Part shown: one piece after another, positions 12,744 to 23,800 of the stretch | Position numbering within the stretch: the stretch's first letter is position 1 | Layout: the number at the start of each line of letters is the position of its first letter | Origin: Archegozetes longisetosus | Taxonomy: Eukaryota; Arthropoda; Arachnida; Sarcoptiformes; Trhypochthoniidae | DNA: 64,000 bases | Reading direction: 5' to 3' | Assembly (NCBI GenBank): GCA_018873245.2 | Contig: JAEMBT020000099.1 | Span: 51,868 to 115,867, forward strand | The notes under the pieces: model-generated | The model's input: only the letters and a program-made list of their open reading frames with translations | What the model was told of the DNA's origin: nothing | Database searches by the model: none | Made by a program: the position numbers and the translations under genes

Positions 12744-13019
12744 TCATGATTTGAATGTGTAGAATCGTCGCCTCTATAAACGTTGCTGAGCGACGCTTAG
12801 AGCTGGCTGGTTGGGTTGGCTTTTACTTTCCCGAGAAGCTGGCAAAGCCATTACATACCCATATATTTATCATCAGTATCACTTGACAAGCAAAGAAGTC
12901 TCAAGCCACACCCACTTCCGAAGAAGTCTAAGCTCCGCCCACAAAAAAAATTTGACCTACGCCCACCAAAATTTTCCTAAATGTTCTAAGTATACATTAA
13001 GAAATTCCTTCTGAGGCGG
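12744..13019. other. Interval between Tigger and palindrome centre (left arm)
   Basis: It contains three CCAC/CGCCCAC blocks (CCACACCCAC, CTCCGCCCAC, CTACGCCCACC) spaced by about 30 bp at 12908-12968, similar in style to the GGGCG repeats at 62590-62910. An open frame at 12811-13014 appears in both arms but has no recognised domain. It begins with GAGCGACGCTTAGAG, a string also found at the edge of the 17229-18341 element. Confidence 0.5.
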
Positions 13020-13357
13020 GAAAGAGTTCTGTTTTTTCAAAAATACTATTTGAATCATTTCATTCCATTATTTCAGAATCAGAAAATCAACCAGAATACG
13101 ATATATTTCAAATAGTATTTTATGAGCAAAATAAGGTAAACTTGCATTAACTAAAAATTATTGAGAAATTTTTCATATTTTAAAATATTGAAAATTTAAG
13201 AAATTTTGGGGCTGGTTATTAAGTTTATGGAAAGCTAAATTTTTTGAAGTACTGGTTTGAGACTTCATTCCATTGATTTCAATATCAGAAATATAATGAA
13301 TGATGATTCAAATAGTATTTTATGAGCAAAATAAGGTAAACTTGAATACTCATAACT
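13020..13357. repeat. Palindrome spacer with a 200-bp direct duplication
   Basis: This is the 338-bp unpaired centre between the arms. It contains two exact 37-bp direct repeats at 13108-13144 and 13308-13344, 200 bp apart. Both are preceded by similar but diverged sequence containing CATTCCATT and ATCAGAAA, so the spacer is a degenerate tandem duplication. Both arms end at the spacer with a GAAATTCCTTCTG motif. No coding potential is seen. Confidence 0.85.
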
Positions 13358-13376
13358 CCGCCTCCAGAAGGAATTT

Positions 13377-13654
13377 CGAGAATGTTTTCATATTCTTAAC
13401 CAGTATACTTAGAACATTTAGGAAAATTTTGGTGGGCGTAGGTCAAATTTTTTTTGTGGGCGGAGCTTAGACTTCTTCGGAAGTGGGTGTGGCTTGAGAC
13501 TTCTTTGCTTGTCAAGTGATACTGATGATAAATATATGGGTATGTAATGGCTTTGCTAGCTTCTCGGGAAAGTAAAAGCCAACCCAACCAGCCAGCTCTA
13601 AGCGTCGCTCAGCAACGTTTATAGAGGCGACGATTCTACACATTCAAATCATGA
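13377..13654. other. Interval between palindrome centre and Tigger (right arm)
   Basis: Mirror of 12744-13019. It carries the same CGCCCAC-type blocks in reverse complement and the same unexplained open frame (13587-13396). Nothing further was recognised. Confidence 0.5.
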
Positions 13655-13887
13655 TACACTGAAAACTTAAGAGTTGGGCACCTCTATAACTTAAAAGTTG
13701 GGCATACTTTTGCAGCCCTAATAGCATTATCAAGGCCTGCAAAAGTTGGGCATTGACGTGTATTGACATATATTGACCTTCATTAACTAAGCGTAAAGTT
13801 GACAAAACCACGTTTTTCATTTGTCAACATTAGTTGTTTAATAGCATATCTGTGATATTGTGATAATTTCTGCAAAAATTTACTGAA

Positions 13888-15449
13888 ATGTCGAACAAAT
13901 CAAAAGTGAAGACTAAACTTAATGAGTTACCGCTATCAAAGAAAGTAGAATTGATTAATTATCTCAAGAGTGGTACCTCAGAAAGAGATGCAGTAGAAAA
14001 GTTTAATGTAAGTAAAGGAACAGTGTATAACATAAAAAAGCGTTCATCTGAATATTTGGATAATTTTAATGAAAATGCGCCGAATTATAAGTATAGAAAA
14101 TTGAATCGACAGAAAATGAAGAGATTAATAAAGCAGTATTTGATTGGTTTAAGAGAGCGCGCACGTGTAATATTCCGATTTCAGGACCGATATTACAAGA
14201 AGTTGCACTTAAATTTGCTCAAAACTTTAAAATTCAACATTTTACCGCATCTAATGGATGGCTCGAATGTTTCAAGCGTAGAAACCAAATTGTCTTTCGA
14301 GTCATTTCTGGTGAACAACAATCTGCCGATTTTGTCTCTGCTAATGATTATAAGGAAAAACCGCCTCAAATATGCGCTAACTATAAGCCTCAAGATATTT
14401 TCAATGCTGACGAGACCGGACTTTTCTATCATGCTTTACCTGAAAAATCATTGGTGGAAAAATTTGAGAAATGCAAAGGAAATAAAATGCTAAAAGAGTT
14501 TCGATATTGTTATGTGCGAATGCTGAGGGACAAAAACTTATGCCGTTAGTGATCAATAGGTTTTTTAAACAGCGATGTTTTAAGAACTTATCAATTAAAG
14601 ATCTTCCAGTGATATGGAAAAGTAATGGTAATGCATGGATGACGGGTGCGATATTTGAAGCATGGTTAATAAATTTAAATCGAAAGTTCGTAAAGGAAAA
14701 GAGAAATGTCTTACTTTTTGTGGACAACTGTTCCTCTCATGTTGAGATGGAATTGTCAAATATTAAAATCTGTTTTCTCCCTCCAAATACCACTTCTCTC
14801 ACTCAACCTCTTGATTACGGCATTATTATTACATTCAAAAGACATTACAGGAAATAAGTTTTGCAATATATTTCTCGATTTGAGTCTAATAAGAAGTTTG
14901 ATGTCAAAGATATTACAGTTTTAGATGCTGTTCATTGGATTAGTAATACGTGGAGTAATGTTAAGGCTGAGAAAATAGTAAAGTCATTTTCTCACTGCGA
15001 TTTCCTGTTTCTGAAGTTTCAGTTATTGACAACGAAAGTGAGAATATCAATGATCTCATTAATTATGCAAAAGAAAATAAAATTGTTAATGAATGCGTTT
15101 ATGCCGAAACATTTGTTAGTTTTGATAACAATTTCGAGACATCAAATATTCCCGCATCAGATTGTGATCAATTAATTGTACAAATAACCGAAGAAAAAAT
15201 GCTGAAACAATTGTTGTCAGTGATGAGGACTGTGAAAATTTAACAGTAGAAAATGATGAAGAAGAAGAATGCAATAATTATGGAGAAATTGCGCAAATGA
15301 TTAATAAAATTAAAAGGTTTGCTGTTATTAAAGAGTCAAAACTTATCTCTGCTGCAGTGGAAATGGAAAAGCAATTTTCGGAAATTCAAGTCAATAGAAT
15401 TAAACTTCAAAAGGAAAAACCTATTTATGAATACTTTAATCACTTATAG
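13888..15449 (+). pseudogene. Tigger/pogo (CENP-B-like) DDE transposase, right copy, inactive
   Basis: The start is ATG at 13888. An N-terminal helix-turn-helix (motif GTSERDAVEKFNVSKGTVYN) reads in frame 1 to about 14160. The core then reads in a second frame with NADETG at 14403-14420 (first catalytic Asp at 14409), and then in a third with VDNCSSH (Asp at 14723) and PLDYGI (third Asp at 14813). An in-frame TAA at 14855-14857 follows RHYRK, and at least one more frameshift lies near 15000. An acidic C-terminal region reaches TAG at 15447. Total span is about 520 codons, normal for Tigger. All three acidic residues survive, but frameshifts separate them. Confidence 0.88.
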
Positions 15450-15469
15450 TCATTGTGTGATAATTTTTA

Positions 15470-16201
15470 GGTAACACGATATAATATCGCCGCAATAATA
15501 TCGCGCGATAAAAACTCGAGCGACGAAATATCGAATTAGTGTTTTTGAATAGCTTGTAATGTCACTTGTAATGTAATGTACTATAACATACTATAATATT
15601 ACAGAACTGTAAATGTTTTATTACAATAAAATAACTAATCTTCTATCTGGTGGTGCGCCTCGCCCTTAAAGGAAGAAATACCTCGATCCCGCACAATGCA
15701 TTGAAAATGTGATTAAGGATTTTGGAAACAGAACCGTCAATGAATATTTGCTTGGAATTGCTAATAACATTTCGTTTTAAAATTTTAATCAGTTAGTTTT
15801 TATTTTGTATGTTTTATAGTTTTTATTACGTTTAAATAATTCATTTTCAGCATGTATTTTATAACATGTAATTATCTATTTTTCATATAATTTTCTGTTC
15901 TTATCGATTATCTATCGTTTGTGATTATTTTTTATTAAAGAAATTCCTTTATCAGAACATCCGTTTTAAATGCCTCTGATGCCAATTGTGCACAACTATA
16001 GCATAATTCATATTTTTACAGAAGTTCATACTTTTAATTTTTAATATTTTTTACGATCTAAAGGTATTTTGTCTGACGATATTTTTTATACGCGATATTA
16101 TGTCGCGCGATATCTTTGAGTAGCGATATTTTGTCGGCGATATTGTCGCGCGATATTTTTGAGAAGCGATATTTTGTCGGCGATATTATATCGTGCAATC
16201 T
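15470..16201 (+). mobile_element. MULE-derived element nested in Tigger (right arm)
   Basis: The 8-bp duplication AATTTTTA lies at 15462-15469 and 16202-16209. The inverted ends share CACGATATAATATCGCCG and extend into ATATCGC-rich strings. The insertion starts 20 bp after the transposase stop codon, in the Tigger 3' untranslated part. The plus strand keeps the tail of a MULE transposase at 15646-15780. Confidence 0.75.
15646..15780 (+). pseudogene. C-terminal tail of a MULE transposase (right arm)
   Basis: It reads SGGAPRP, a TAA stop at 15667-15669, then RKKYLD and a tail ending EYLLGIANNISF with TAA at 15778-15780. The basic segment followed by a YLxGIAxN terminus is characteristic of MULE/FLYWCH transposase ends as I know them. 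Upstream of 15646 no continuation was recognised, so this is a remnant of about 45 codons in a non-autonomous element. Confidence 0.55.
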
Positions 16202-16411
16202 AATTTTTAAATGTATAAATTGGATATCTTTTATGCTTTTATCAATTTAAGATTTGCATAAAATAAGTATTTCTTAAATTTAATAAATACATTAATTAAA
16301 AAATTTTGAAGCTTTTTTTTCAAAATTTGGGCACCTTTATAAGTTGGGCACTAAAATTTCGCCCGTAGTTGCCCAACTTTTAAAGGTTTCAGTGTATAAG
16401 TTTGAGTTTAC

Positions 16412-17070
16412 TGAATCCAGGAATTTCAGTCACTTCCTGTAGGTCATCTGAATTGAAAAAGGTTATCGGCTACCTTCCGTAGTTTATCTGAATTGGAAAT
16501 AGTCACCGGTTACTTCCCGTAGGTTACATGAATTAAAAATGGTCACCGATTACTTTCCGTAAGTCACTTGAATCTAAAGTGGCCATCGGTTGCCTTCTGT
16601 AGATCATCTGATATGGAAATGGCCATCAGTTATTTCCGTGGGTCATCTGAGTTAAAAATGATCATCGGCTACTTTTCATAGGTCATCTGAATTCAAAGTA
16701 GTCATCGATTACTTCCCTTAGGACATCTAAATCCAAACTGCTTATCGATTACTTCCCGTAGGTCACATGAATCTAAAATGGCCATTGGTTGCTCTCCGTA
16801 GGTCATCTGAATCAAAAATGGTCATCGATTATTTTCCGTAGGCCATCTGAGCTTAAAATGGCCATTGGTTTCCTTCCGTAAATCATCTGATATGGAAATG
16901 GCCACTGACCACTTCCCGTAAGTCATCTGAATCCAAAGTGGTCATCGATTATTTCCTGTAGGCCATCTGAGTTGAAAATGGCTATCGGATACTTCCGTAG
17001 GTTAATTGAAGTAAAATTGACCATCGGCTGACGTCCGTTGGTCAATTGAGTTTGAAATAGTCATCACTTA
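16412..17070 (-). repeat. 40-bp satellite array (right arm)
   Basis: Inverted copy of 9331-9985. Units read on this strand as TAGGTCATCTGAATNNAAAA followed by a GGTCATCGATTACTTTCCG block. Most single-unit variants are shared with the left arm in the same order, for example the unit with an ATATGGAAAT variant. The array was therefore duplicated as a block rather than expanding independently in each arm. Confidence 0.9.
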
Positions 17071-17228
17071 CATTCTGTGATTAATTGTGTGTTAAAGAAT
17101 TGGGGTGCACTCGCTTTATAGCTGTAACGATTCAATATATTAGAATCATATCGTATGTTATCAGTACAAAAGGATTTGCAAAGTGAAAATGAAAAGTGGA
17201 AAGTGATGAAGGATTTGGGCCACCATAA

Positions 17229-18341
17229 ATATTAAACTCAGTTTATATTGTGTCGTTGCTAATAACAAAGGGAATTGAGCGACGCTTAGAGTGACTCTTA
17301 AATCAGGCTCACGAGCCAAGAACTGTTGCGTGAGTGATGCTTTGGTTCGGGCAGGAGCTTTTATTGTTATGTTATCAGCGATGCGTACCCTCGTAAATAG
17401 CATCCAACTGTTGCATGGCCGCAGAAAAAGCTGTTTGTACTCTAATTTAGGATTTGGGGGAACTTGTTGGGAGCGCTTAACGAGAAGCACTACAGCAACT
17501 AAGCCACGGCACAAGGATGACAAACTTGGGAATAATCTAAAGCTATTTTACCCAAATAATACATATATTGTTGAACTCGTCTCGAAGTGTGAAAGTTGAT
17601 ACCAATCCCGAGATCATCAAGGTCAAATAACAAAACTCGGCTATCTGTAGACATAGACAAATGGTCTCAGCATCTTTCGATTCAACTTGATGAGACGATT
17701 TCAACTGTACTATGTACATCATTATAGGTAAAAGCACTCATGATATATTCAAGCAAAACTAGCCTGTAATCTACAAATGTTCCAAAAATGTGTTCCCTAG
17801 AGAAGGTACATTTTCTGAGCAGGGAAAACAGCGAAATCTGAACTTGATCTAATCGGAATAAACATGAAATTCCAGACCAATCAAGAAAAGATGACGTAAA
17901 GCTTCTGAACAATAGCGATTAACATATATTAGCGTAATATAAAATATTGGTTTTAGTTAACTAGCATCTAACACAGGCCACTACTATTTAGTTCAGAAAC
18001 AAATCTCTACAAATAATCTATTTTCATTATTTGACCCTGAATGACCTTGAAAACGGTTTTGCACTTTTATCAAATTCATTAAGCTTTAAATTTAATTTAT
18101 GGAGATATAATTGCAAAAACCGTTTTCAAGGTCATTAAAGGTCAAATAATGAAAATAGATTATTTGTAGAGATTTGTTTCGTTAAGTGAGCGAGCGACCT
18201 AACTAAATAGTAGCGGCCTGTTACAATGTTAGATTATGCTGAGTAAGTTAACTAAAACCAATATTTTATATTACGCTAATATGTATACGCTCAATTCCCC
18301 TTTTTATTAGCAACGAAACAGCATAAACTGAGTTTAATATT
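17229..18341. mobile_element. Inverted-repeat element with a nested MITE (right arm)
   Basis: Mirror of 8045-9177, framed by AATATTAAACTCAGTTTAT at 17229 and its complement ending at 18341. The nested palindromic MITE (about 17930-18290) is shorter on one side here, having lost parts of the region around 17960-18000. The interior open frame 17291-17599 matches 9114-8806 and has no recognised domain. Confidence 0.6.
17930..18290. mobile_element. Palindromic MITE, right arm, partly deleted
   Basis: It has the same palindromic design as 8100-8486. One arm has short deletions near 17962-18003, where the left-arm copy reads through an AATGTTAGATTATGCTGAG block. AGGTCA-type pairs with 4-bp gaps are kept in both halves (near 18030 and 18128-18145). 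Confidence 0.7.
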
Positions 18342-18576
18342 GGCTTTGTCAACTTCATAAATTTATGTTTTAACCTTATTTCTTCAAACAGCGGACAGGC
18401 CAAAAGCAAATCCTTGATTTTGATCTCACGGAATAGTTATATTTCAATTTTCTCTTTGTTGTATAACTTCAGTTATAGATTATGAATACTTGTGACTTCT
18501 TAGGCTAAATTTTAGCGGGACTTTCTAGAAATAGAAATTTAAATCTATGAAAACACTGCCAATATGTTCTGAATTA

Positions 18577-19483
18577 AGGCACATCTAATACCTAGGGTTA
18601 CATTTAGATTTATTATATAAAATTCAAAGTAGTTAAGATATCAATACAGAAATTTAAATGCATATTATACAGATATTAAAAATTATTTTGTCAAATTGAA
18701 TGGGGCAAAGACATCTGCGTAGCCTATCGCGCGCGATTTTAACCTTTAAGTATTCATTATAGTTTGTGCAAATTTTTGACTAACAGAAAATTTGGCATAT
18801 AAGCTTGAAACCGACCAAATTTTTTGGTTGAACTTTTCGTTTGACATATTCTTTCAGACATTACACCCAATATCACTCAATAAGTCACACCTGTGGCACA
18901 TTTGGCGATAACTAAATTTTAACAAAATCTTGTTTTGCGAATGAGCACATGACTGTACACCTCTATGACAAGGCACTGTCGCTAAATCTGGTCAAAGCAG
19001 AATATCATTGAAATTGTGGTGTTTGTGAATAAATGATCTTTTAATCAAACACTCATTTAGATGCGTATCACCAGTAATAGTTTGCTCAGAAATGTGAAGT
19101 TCGCTCACATTTCCAGACTGATCAATAGCTCGATCAATTGGTTTTCTGCCACTATCAAATATTCAAAATTCCCTCTTCCATTAAAACGGTTTATAATTGT
19201 TAGTATTGCCTGTGAGTGCCTTCGGCCATAAAATGCCAACAGATGATCTTTTTGCTACGCGATTACCCAATCCTTCATTGATTTTATAGAATTGCACAAT
19301 TTTTTAGCATGAGCCTCATTTTCTTTTCGACTCATGAGTAAAATAATGCAAACATTAATGAAATAAGTTTAGAACTCGAAAATAATGTCTAAGACAAATT
19401 CCAAAAGTTTCAACATTGAAATAGCTGCCTCGTGAAAGCACCGAACAGTACAAAAAATGTAATCCTAGATATTAAATGTGCCT
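18577..19483 (-). mobile_element. Tc1/mariner-type remnant with TA target duplication (right arm)
   Basis: Mirror of 6902-7810. AGGCACATCTAATACCTAGG begins at 18577 after TA (18575-18576), and the other end closes at 19483 before TA (19484-19485). The decayed transposase core is on the minus strand, with the same stop in front of the PDLA motif. A few small differences from the left copy occur, for example near 19440-19460. Confidence 0.75.
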
Positions 19484-19830
19484 TATTTATTAGTCATTTA
19501 GTGACAACAATAGCTATTTCTAGAAACATTTCATAAGTAACTGGCGCACCATATAAAACAGTGAAGAAATTCCAACAGTCAACTTGCCAAACTCGGACAA
19601 AAGTGAGCTATCAAAGTAGTTTCAACTTTACATTCAACTCAAACATTATAAACTTTGTATAAGTTTTCATTTTATAAACAAAGTTCGCAGTTTGCGTAAA
19701 ATCTGTGTCCAGTTCACTTATCGAACATAAGGCAGATAAAATTAGGTAAGCCTCAGCACTTTTAACTTGTACCTAAAGAATGATTTTTAGCACGAATTGT
19801 GATTCAATATGATTTTGCATTTAAATCAAA
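19484..19830. other. Unannotated AT-rich interval (right arm)
   Basis: Mirror of 6560-6901; no feature recognised. Confidence 0.5.
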
Positions 19831-19835
19831 ATAGA

Positions 19836-20894
19836 TTAGTGTAAATTCATGTTTAAAGCAAGTCTAATACTTATGTTGTAAATACTTTTATTTTTGATGT
19901 TTTTATATGAACAATGAATAGGAATACAGAAAAATCCTTTTATAGTTTGCAAAATATTTCTGAAAATATACATTGAACATAATAGAATCAAAATAGAATC
20001 AAAGTGTTCTTTAACTAATATTCCAGTTTTATACACGAGCTACAGAAAGATTTTCAAAGTGATCACTCGTTCTTTTTAGAATAATCCAATGGACTTTTGT
20101 CATATCTTTAGTAATAATATCGCCCCAATTGTTGATCAGAATTTTGGTTAAGTTTTCATTAAACTTAACTTGAGCCGAAATCGACTGAAGAAAAACATGA
20201 TAGGAATAAAATAAAAAAATTAAACAGAAAAGTATTAGCAATGAGTAAAAATTTAAGATAATTAATGAATCTATACATAAGGATAGATAGAGTATGAAGA
20301 ATGCAATTATATCTATTTTAATGAAATACTTAATATAATACACATTTTTATTAATATTATTCTTAATATGGATGAAATCGAGAACTGTTCGATGAGTTGA
20401 ATCAATAACATTAACAGTTGGCATTCCTATAAGTTACAGTAAATATTTTCTATCATTAAGTAGAGTTGGTTTGAATATCAGACTTAAGTCATCAAAATCC
20501 TTTCGATCGATAACATGATGTAATTATCTGTTGCACTATTGCTAATATGTTGAATATTGTAGGATTTGGTTCTGAATAAATAATTGGTATAACTGTCGAG
20601 TTTTATTCTCAAGCTTGATATCATCGGAAATTTCATCTTGATATACATATAAGACATGAAACTTAATATCGCAGTAAAGCAAAGCAGAACTTTAATTAGA
20701 GTTAAATTAATAGTGTCTTCGATTCTAATAATTAGTGTGAATTTTATTATCATAAAACATATGGACAGTAAAGTTAACATGGAGAAAATCCAATTAACTA
20801 TTCGTTTATCAAAGTTTTCTAGGCCATATATTAGTAACAAGTTGTTCAACATGATCACAGAGTCACTCAGGTAGATTTCAAATCTGGAATTCAA
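19836..20894 (-). pseudogene. Chemoreceptor-like membrane protein, right-arm copy, broken
   Basis: Inverted copy of 5336-6549. The first 95 codons (20894 downward) match the left copy, then several clustered small deletions and rearranged bases (about 20430-20580, net loss about 155 bp) remove the middle hydrophobic segment. From 20424 the frame is open again for 131 codons (20424-20029), because this copy has seven T where the left has six. It then carries a different 1-base indel near 20080 (AAAAA versus AAAA). The two copies thus bear different lesions. Family assignment is as uncertain as for the left copy. Confidence 0.5.
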
Positions 20895-20899
20895 TTAAA

Positions 20900-23800
20900 A
20901 TTTATGGTTATTAAAAAGTTTAAAAAGTTTGATATACTTAGTCTGCGCTCTATCAGAATTCGTATCCATTTATCTAAAAGTAAATTTCAGCACAAATATA
21001 TGCAATGCAAGATAGAGAAAAGTTTGCGCTTGAAGAACTTTAAGAATTCGCCATAGGGCAAATCTACATTATCAATAATGATTTAAACATTTTCAACCAA
21101 ATCGCTCAAATGTAAAGTAACATGCTTTTTAAACTCTTGAAACATCAATCATTGTGAAAAATGGGATATAAATGAAAATCTAACTAGTCTCTTATAGGTA
21201 TTTAAATTCAAAAGACTGCGCAGAATCTGTTTGGTGTGTGGTTATTAAGTTTCCGTTAACGATGTTGATTATTTTCAAGTCTATTTTTATACACCAATTC
21301 TGGTGCATATATACTGGTGATTTATGTTTTGCATTTTTCACTTCATCTTCAACGACCTCAACGAGCAAGTTTGTTATCAAAACAACTCAATTCGAGTTAT
21401 ATGCATATGGAAGTATCCTTTGGTGTGTTAAAAGGTTTCTTTTGAAAGTAAAATTTGATATCTAGATTTATTTATCAGAGCCTTAAAAGCTTAGGAAATT
21501 GATATCAATATGGTTAGATATCGAGCGTTCACTAGGAAACCAATAGAAACGTATTTCAAAACCGTTTTTGCCTCATTAATATTGATAAAACATGAATAAT
21601 ATGATCAATTAAGACGGTGATTTCGAAATATTTATCATTAAGAAACGCTAGTAGAAAATACAGAAAACAAGGAGTGTTATGGACGGATCACTCGTAGTGT
21701 TAGTGTTAAGTCTTCAGAAATAATCTGATTGACCAATGTTTTGTTAAATCACCAAAATGATAAAATATATGTTAATATTAAAAATTCGAAAGTTAGTTCG
21801 TTAGTGAGAAAATAGAGTTAGAATATATATTTGCTATCTCATTTAACTGCAAATCAAGCAGTTTCATAGCGAAAACTTAATACGTTTTAAACCTAGTGCA
21901 ATTATAGGATTTATTTTTAGAATAGTAAACTATGTTTATAACGAATCAAGTTGGATTGGTTTCGGAAACAAAAATGACGGGTTGGACTGGAGCATTGAAC
22001 TTCGCTACCGGAACGAACAAACGGTCAAAGGTCTAGTTTTGGTCTGGCTTCAATATAATGATGATCTTTTATTCAATTTTAAGGCTAGAGCACATAATAC
22101 GACAATATATAGAGTAATATTTATAATCAAGATAATTCATTACTAAGGATATTTCTTTTAACACGAATCATATGCTTTGTATGAAATTTAAGAGAGAATA
22201 TATTCCATTTAATATGACGGTTGACGAAATTATGCTTGGGTATTGGAAGTCAGTATAATTCTTGATAAAATGTCAAAAATATTCATTTATTACCACCATT
22301 TAAAATAGATATCAATGTTTTTCAAGATCGGACATGAGAATGATAGTGCTTTTAAAAATAACGGTTCGTGAATAACAAAAGAACTTTGCATCTCATATTC
22401 AATAATTGCATTAGAGCCTTTAATTCTTGAAAAGTACCATCTACAAGATTGTGAATTCTGGCACGTTGATAAGTAGTCGAGCGATACAGGCCGACAGGGC
22501 CGAGTTATGAATAATCAAAACCTGCTGACACTTATAGTGAAATCTAGATATCTAGAAAACAATCAGTGCGTTTTTGACTTCACTTATCCATTAAAAATCT
22601 CATTACAAAAATATGTATGGTATTAAAGACAAAACCTCTGGTTTCAGAATTATTATGAATTCGCCACAAACCCAATTCTTTTTAATCAAAAGGATTTAAA
22701 AATTTCCAATCAAATCGCTCAAATGTGAAGCAATGTGTTCTTTAACATTTGAAACGTCAAATCTTAATCAGACTGTGAATTTATTGCACAATAAAAAGTC
22801 TGTTTAGTCTCTTATATGTGTTCAAATTTGAAAAAATGCCAAAATCTGATGTTTGGTTAATAAGTTTCTGTTAATTATGTTATTTTCAAACCAATTATTT
22901 CTTATACTTCAATCCTGGTATACGTGCGATGTTGAGTCCTTTATTTCTACGTTTATTCTGCTCAGAATTTTCGACGAAATTTCAATGAACAACAATTCGT
23001 TATCAAAAATAACTCGAATTTGATGTATATGAAATCATCTTTAGGCATGTTAAAAGGTTTCATTTTGAGATTGGAATTTGATATCCTTTTTAGGTTTATT
23101 TGTTAGTCTTAAAAGTTCGGAAAGATGATATCGATTTTGTTCAATACTAGCCATTCACTAGGAGACCAATTAAAAGTGTATTTCAAAACCTTTTTGCCCC
23201 ATCCATACTGACAAAACTTATGGATAATCATGTGAACGATCACGAACCTGGCTTCGAATTATTTATCATTAAGATATATTAGAAGAATATACAGAGAAAA
23301 AGGGAGGACTAAGTCATGAATGGATCACTCGTATTGTTAGTGTTTCCTTTCGTGAAATGATCTGGTTGAGCAAAGTTTTGTTACATTACTAAAAAGATAA
23401 ACTGTATGTCAATATTAAAATTTTGAGTAAAAGTGAGAGAGTAGAGTTGTTGGAATATATATCCGCTATCTAATTTAATTGCAATTCAAGCAAACAGTTT
23501 CATAGCGAACACTTAATTAAATACTAAGGAGTTTTTTAAATAAGAATCATATACTATGCGCACAATTTACGTAAAAGTATATTCCATTCATTATGAATGT
23601 TAAAGAAATTGCTTGAATTTTTGATATCAGTAGAATTCTTGGTAAAACTTGCAGAAATTCGTCATTCATTAACATTTCAAAATAGATATCAGTGTCTTTC
23701 AAGATTGAAAATGGTAACGCATTTGAAAATACTTGTTCACGAATTACCACAAAAGCTTGGTATCTCATATTCAATAATTCTGGGAGAGATTAATGCTGGA

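Larger units (their letters stand above)
1..13019 (+). repeat. Left arm of a giant palindrome
   Basis: The arm is repeated in reverse complement at 13358-26229. Base 1 pairs with 26229, and paired landmarks keep nearly constant coordinate sums: about 26230 outside the chemoreceptor-like gene, about 26385 to 26405 inside it. The step of about 155 is caused by small deletions in the right copy near 20430-20580. Sampled stretches show only scattered substitutions and short indels. The arm runs off the left window edge, so its outer end is unknown. I did not compute an identity value. Confidence 0.95.
13657..16394 (+). mobile_element. Tigger/pogo-type DNA transposon, right-arm copy
   Basis: Terminal CACTGAAA at 13657 and CAGTG at 16394 are flanked by TA at 13655-13656 and 16395-16396. 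Inside each end are repeated GTTGGGCA blocks (13675, 13697, 13746 at the left; 16345, 16373 complement at the right), probably sub-terminal transposase binding sites. The transposase is on the plus strand, and the MULE-derived insertion lies at 15470-16201. It is the inverted partner of 10008-12741, in the same relation to the 40-bp satellite. Confidence 0.9.
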
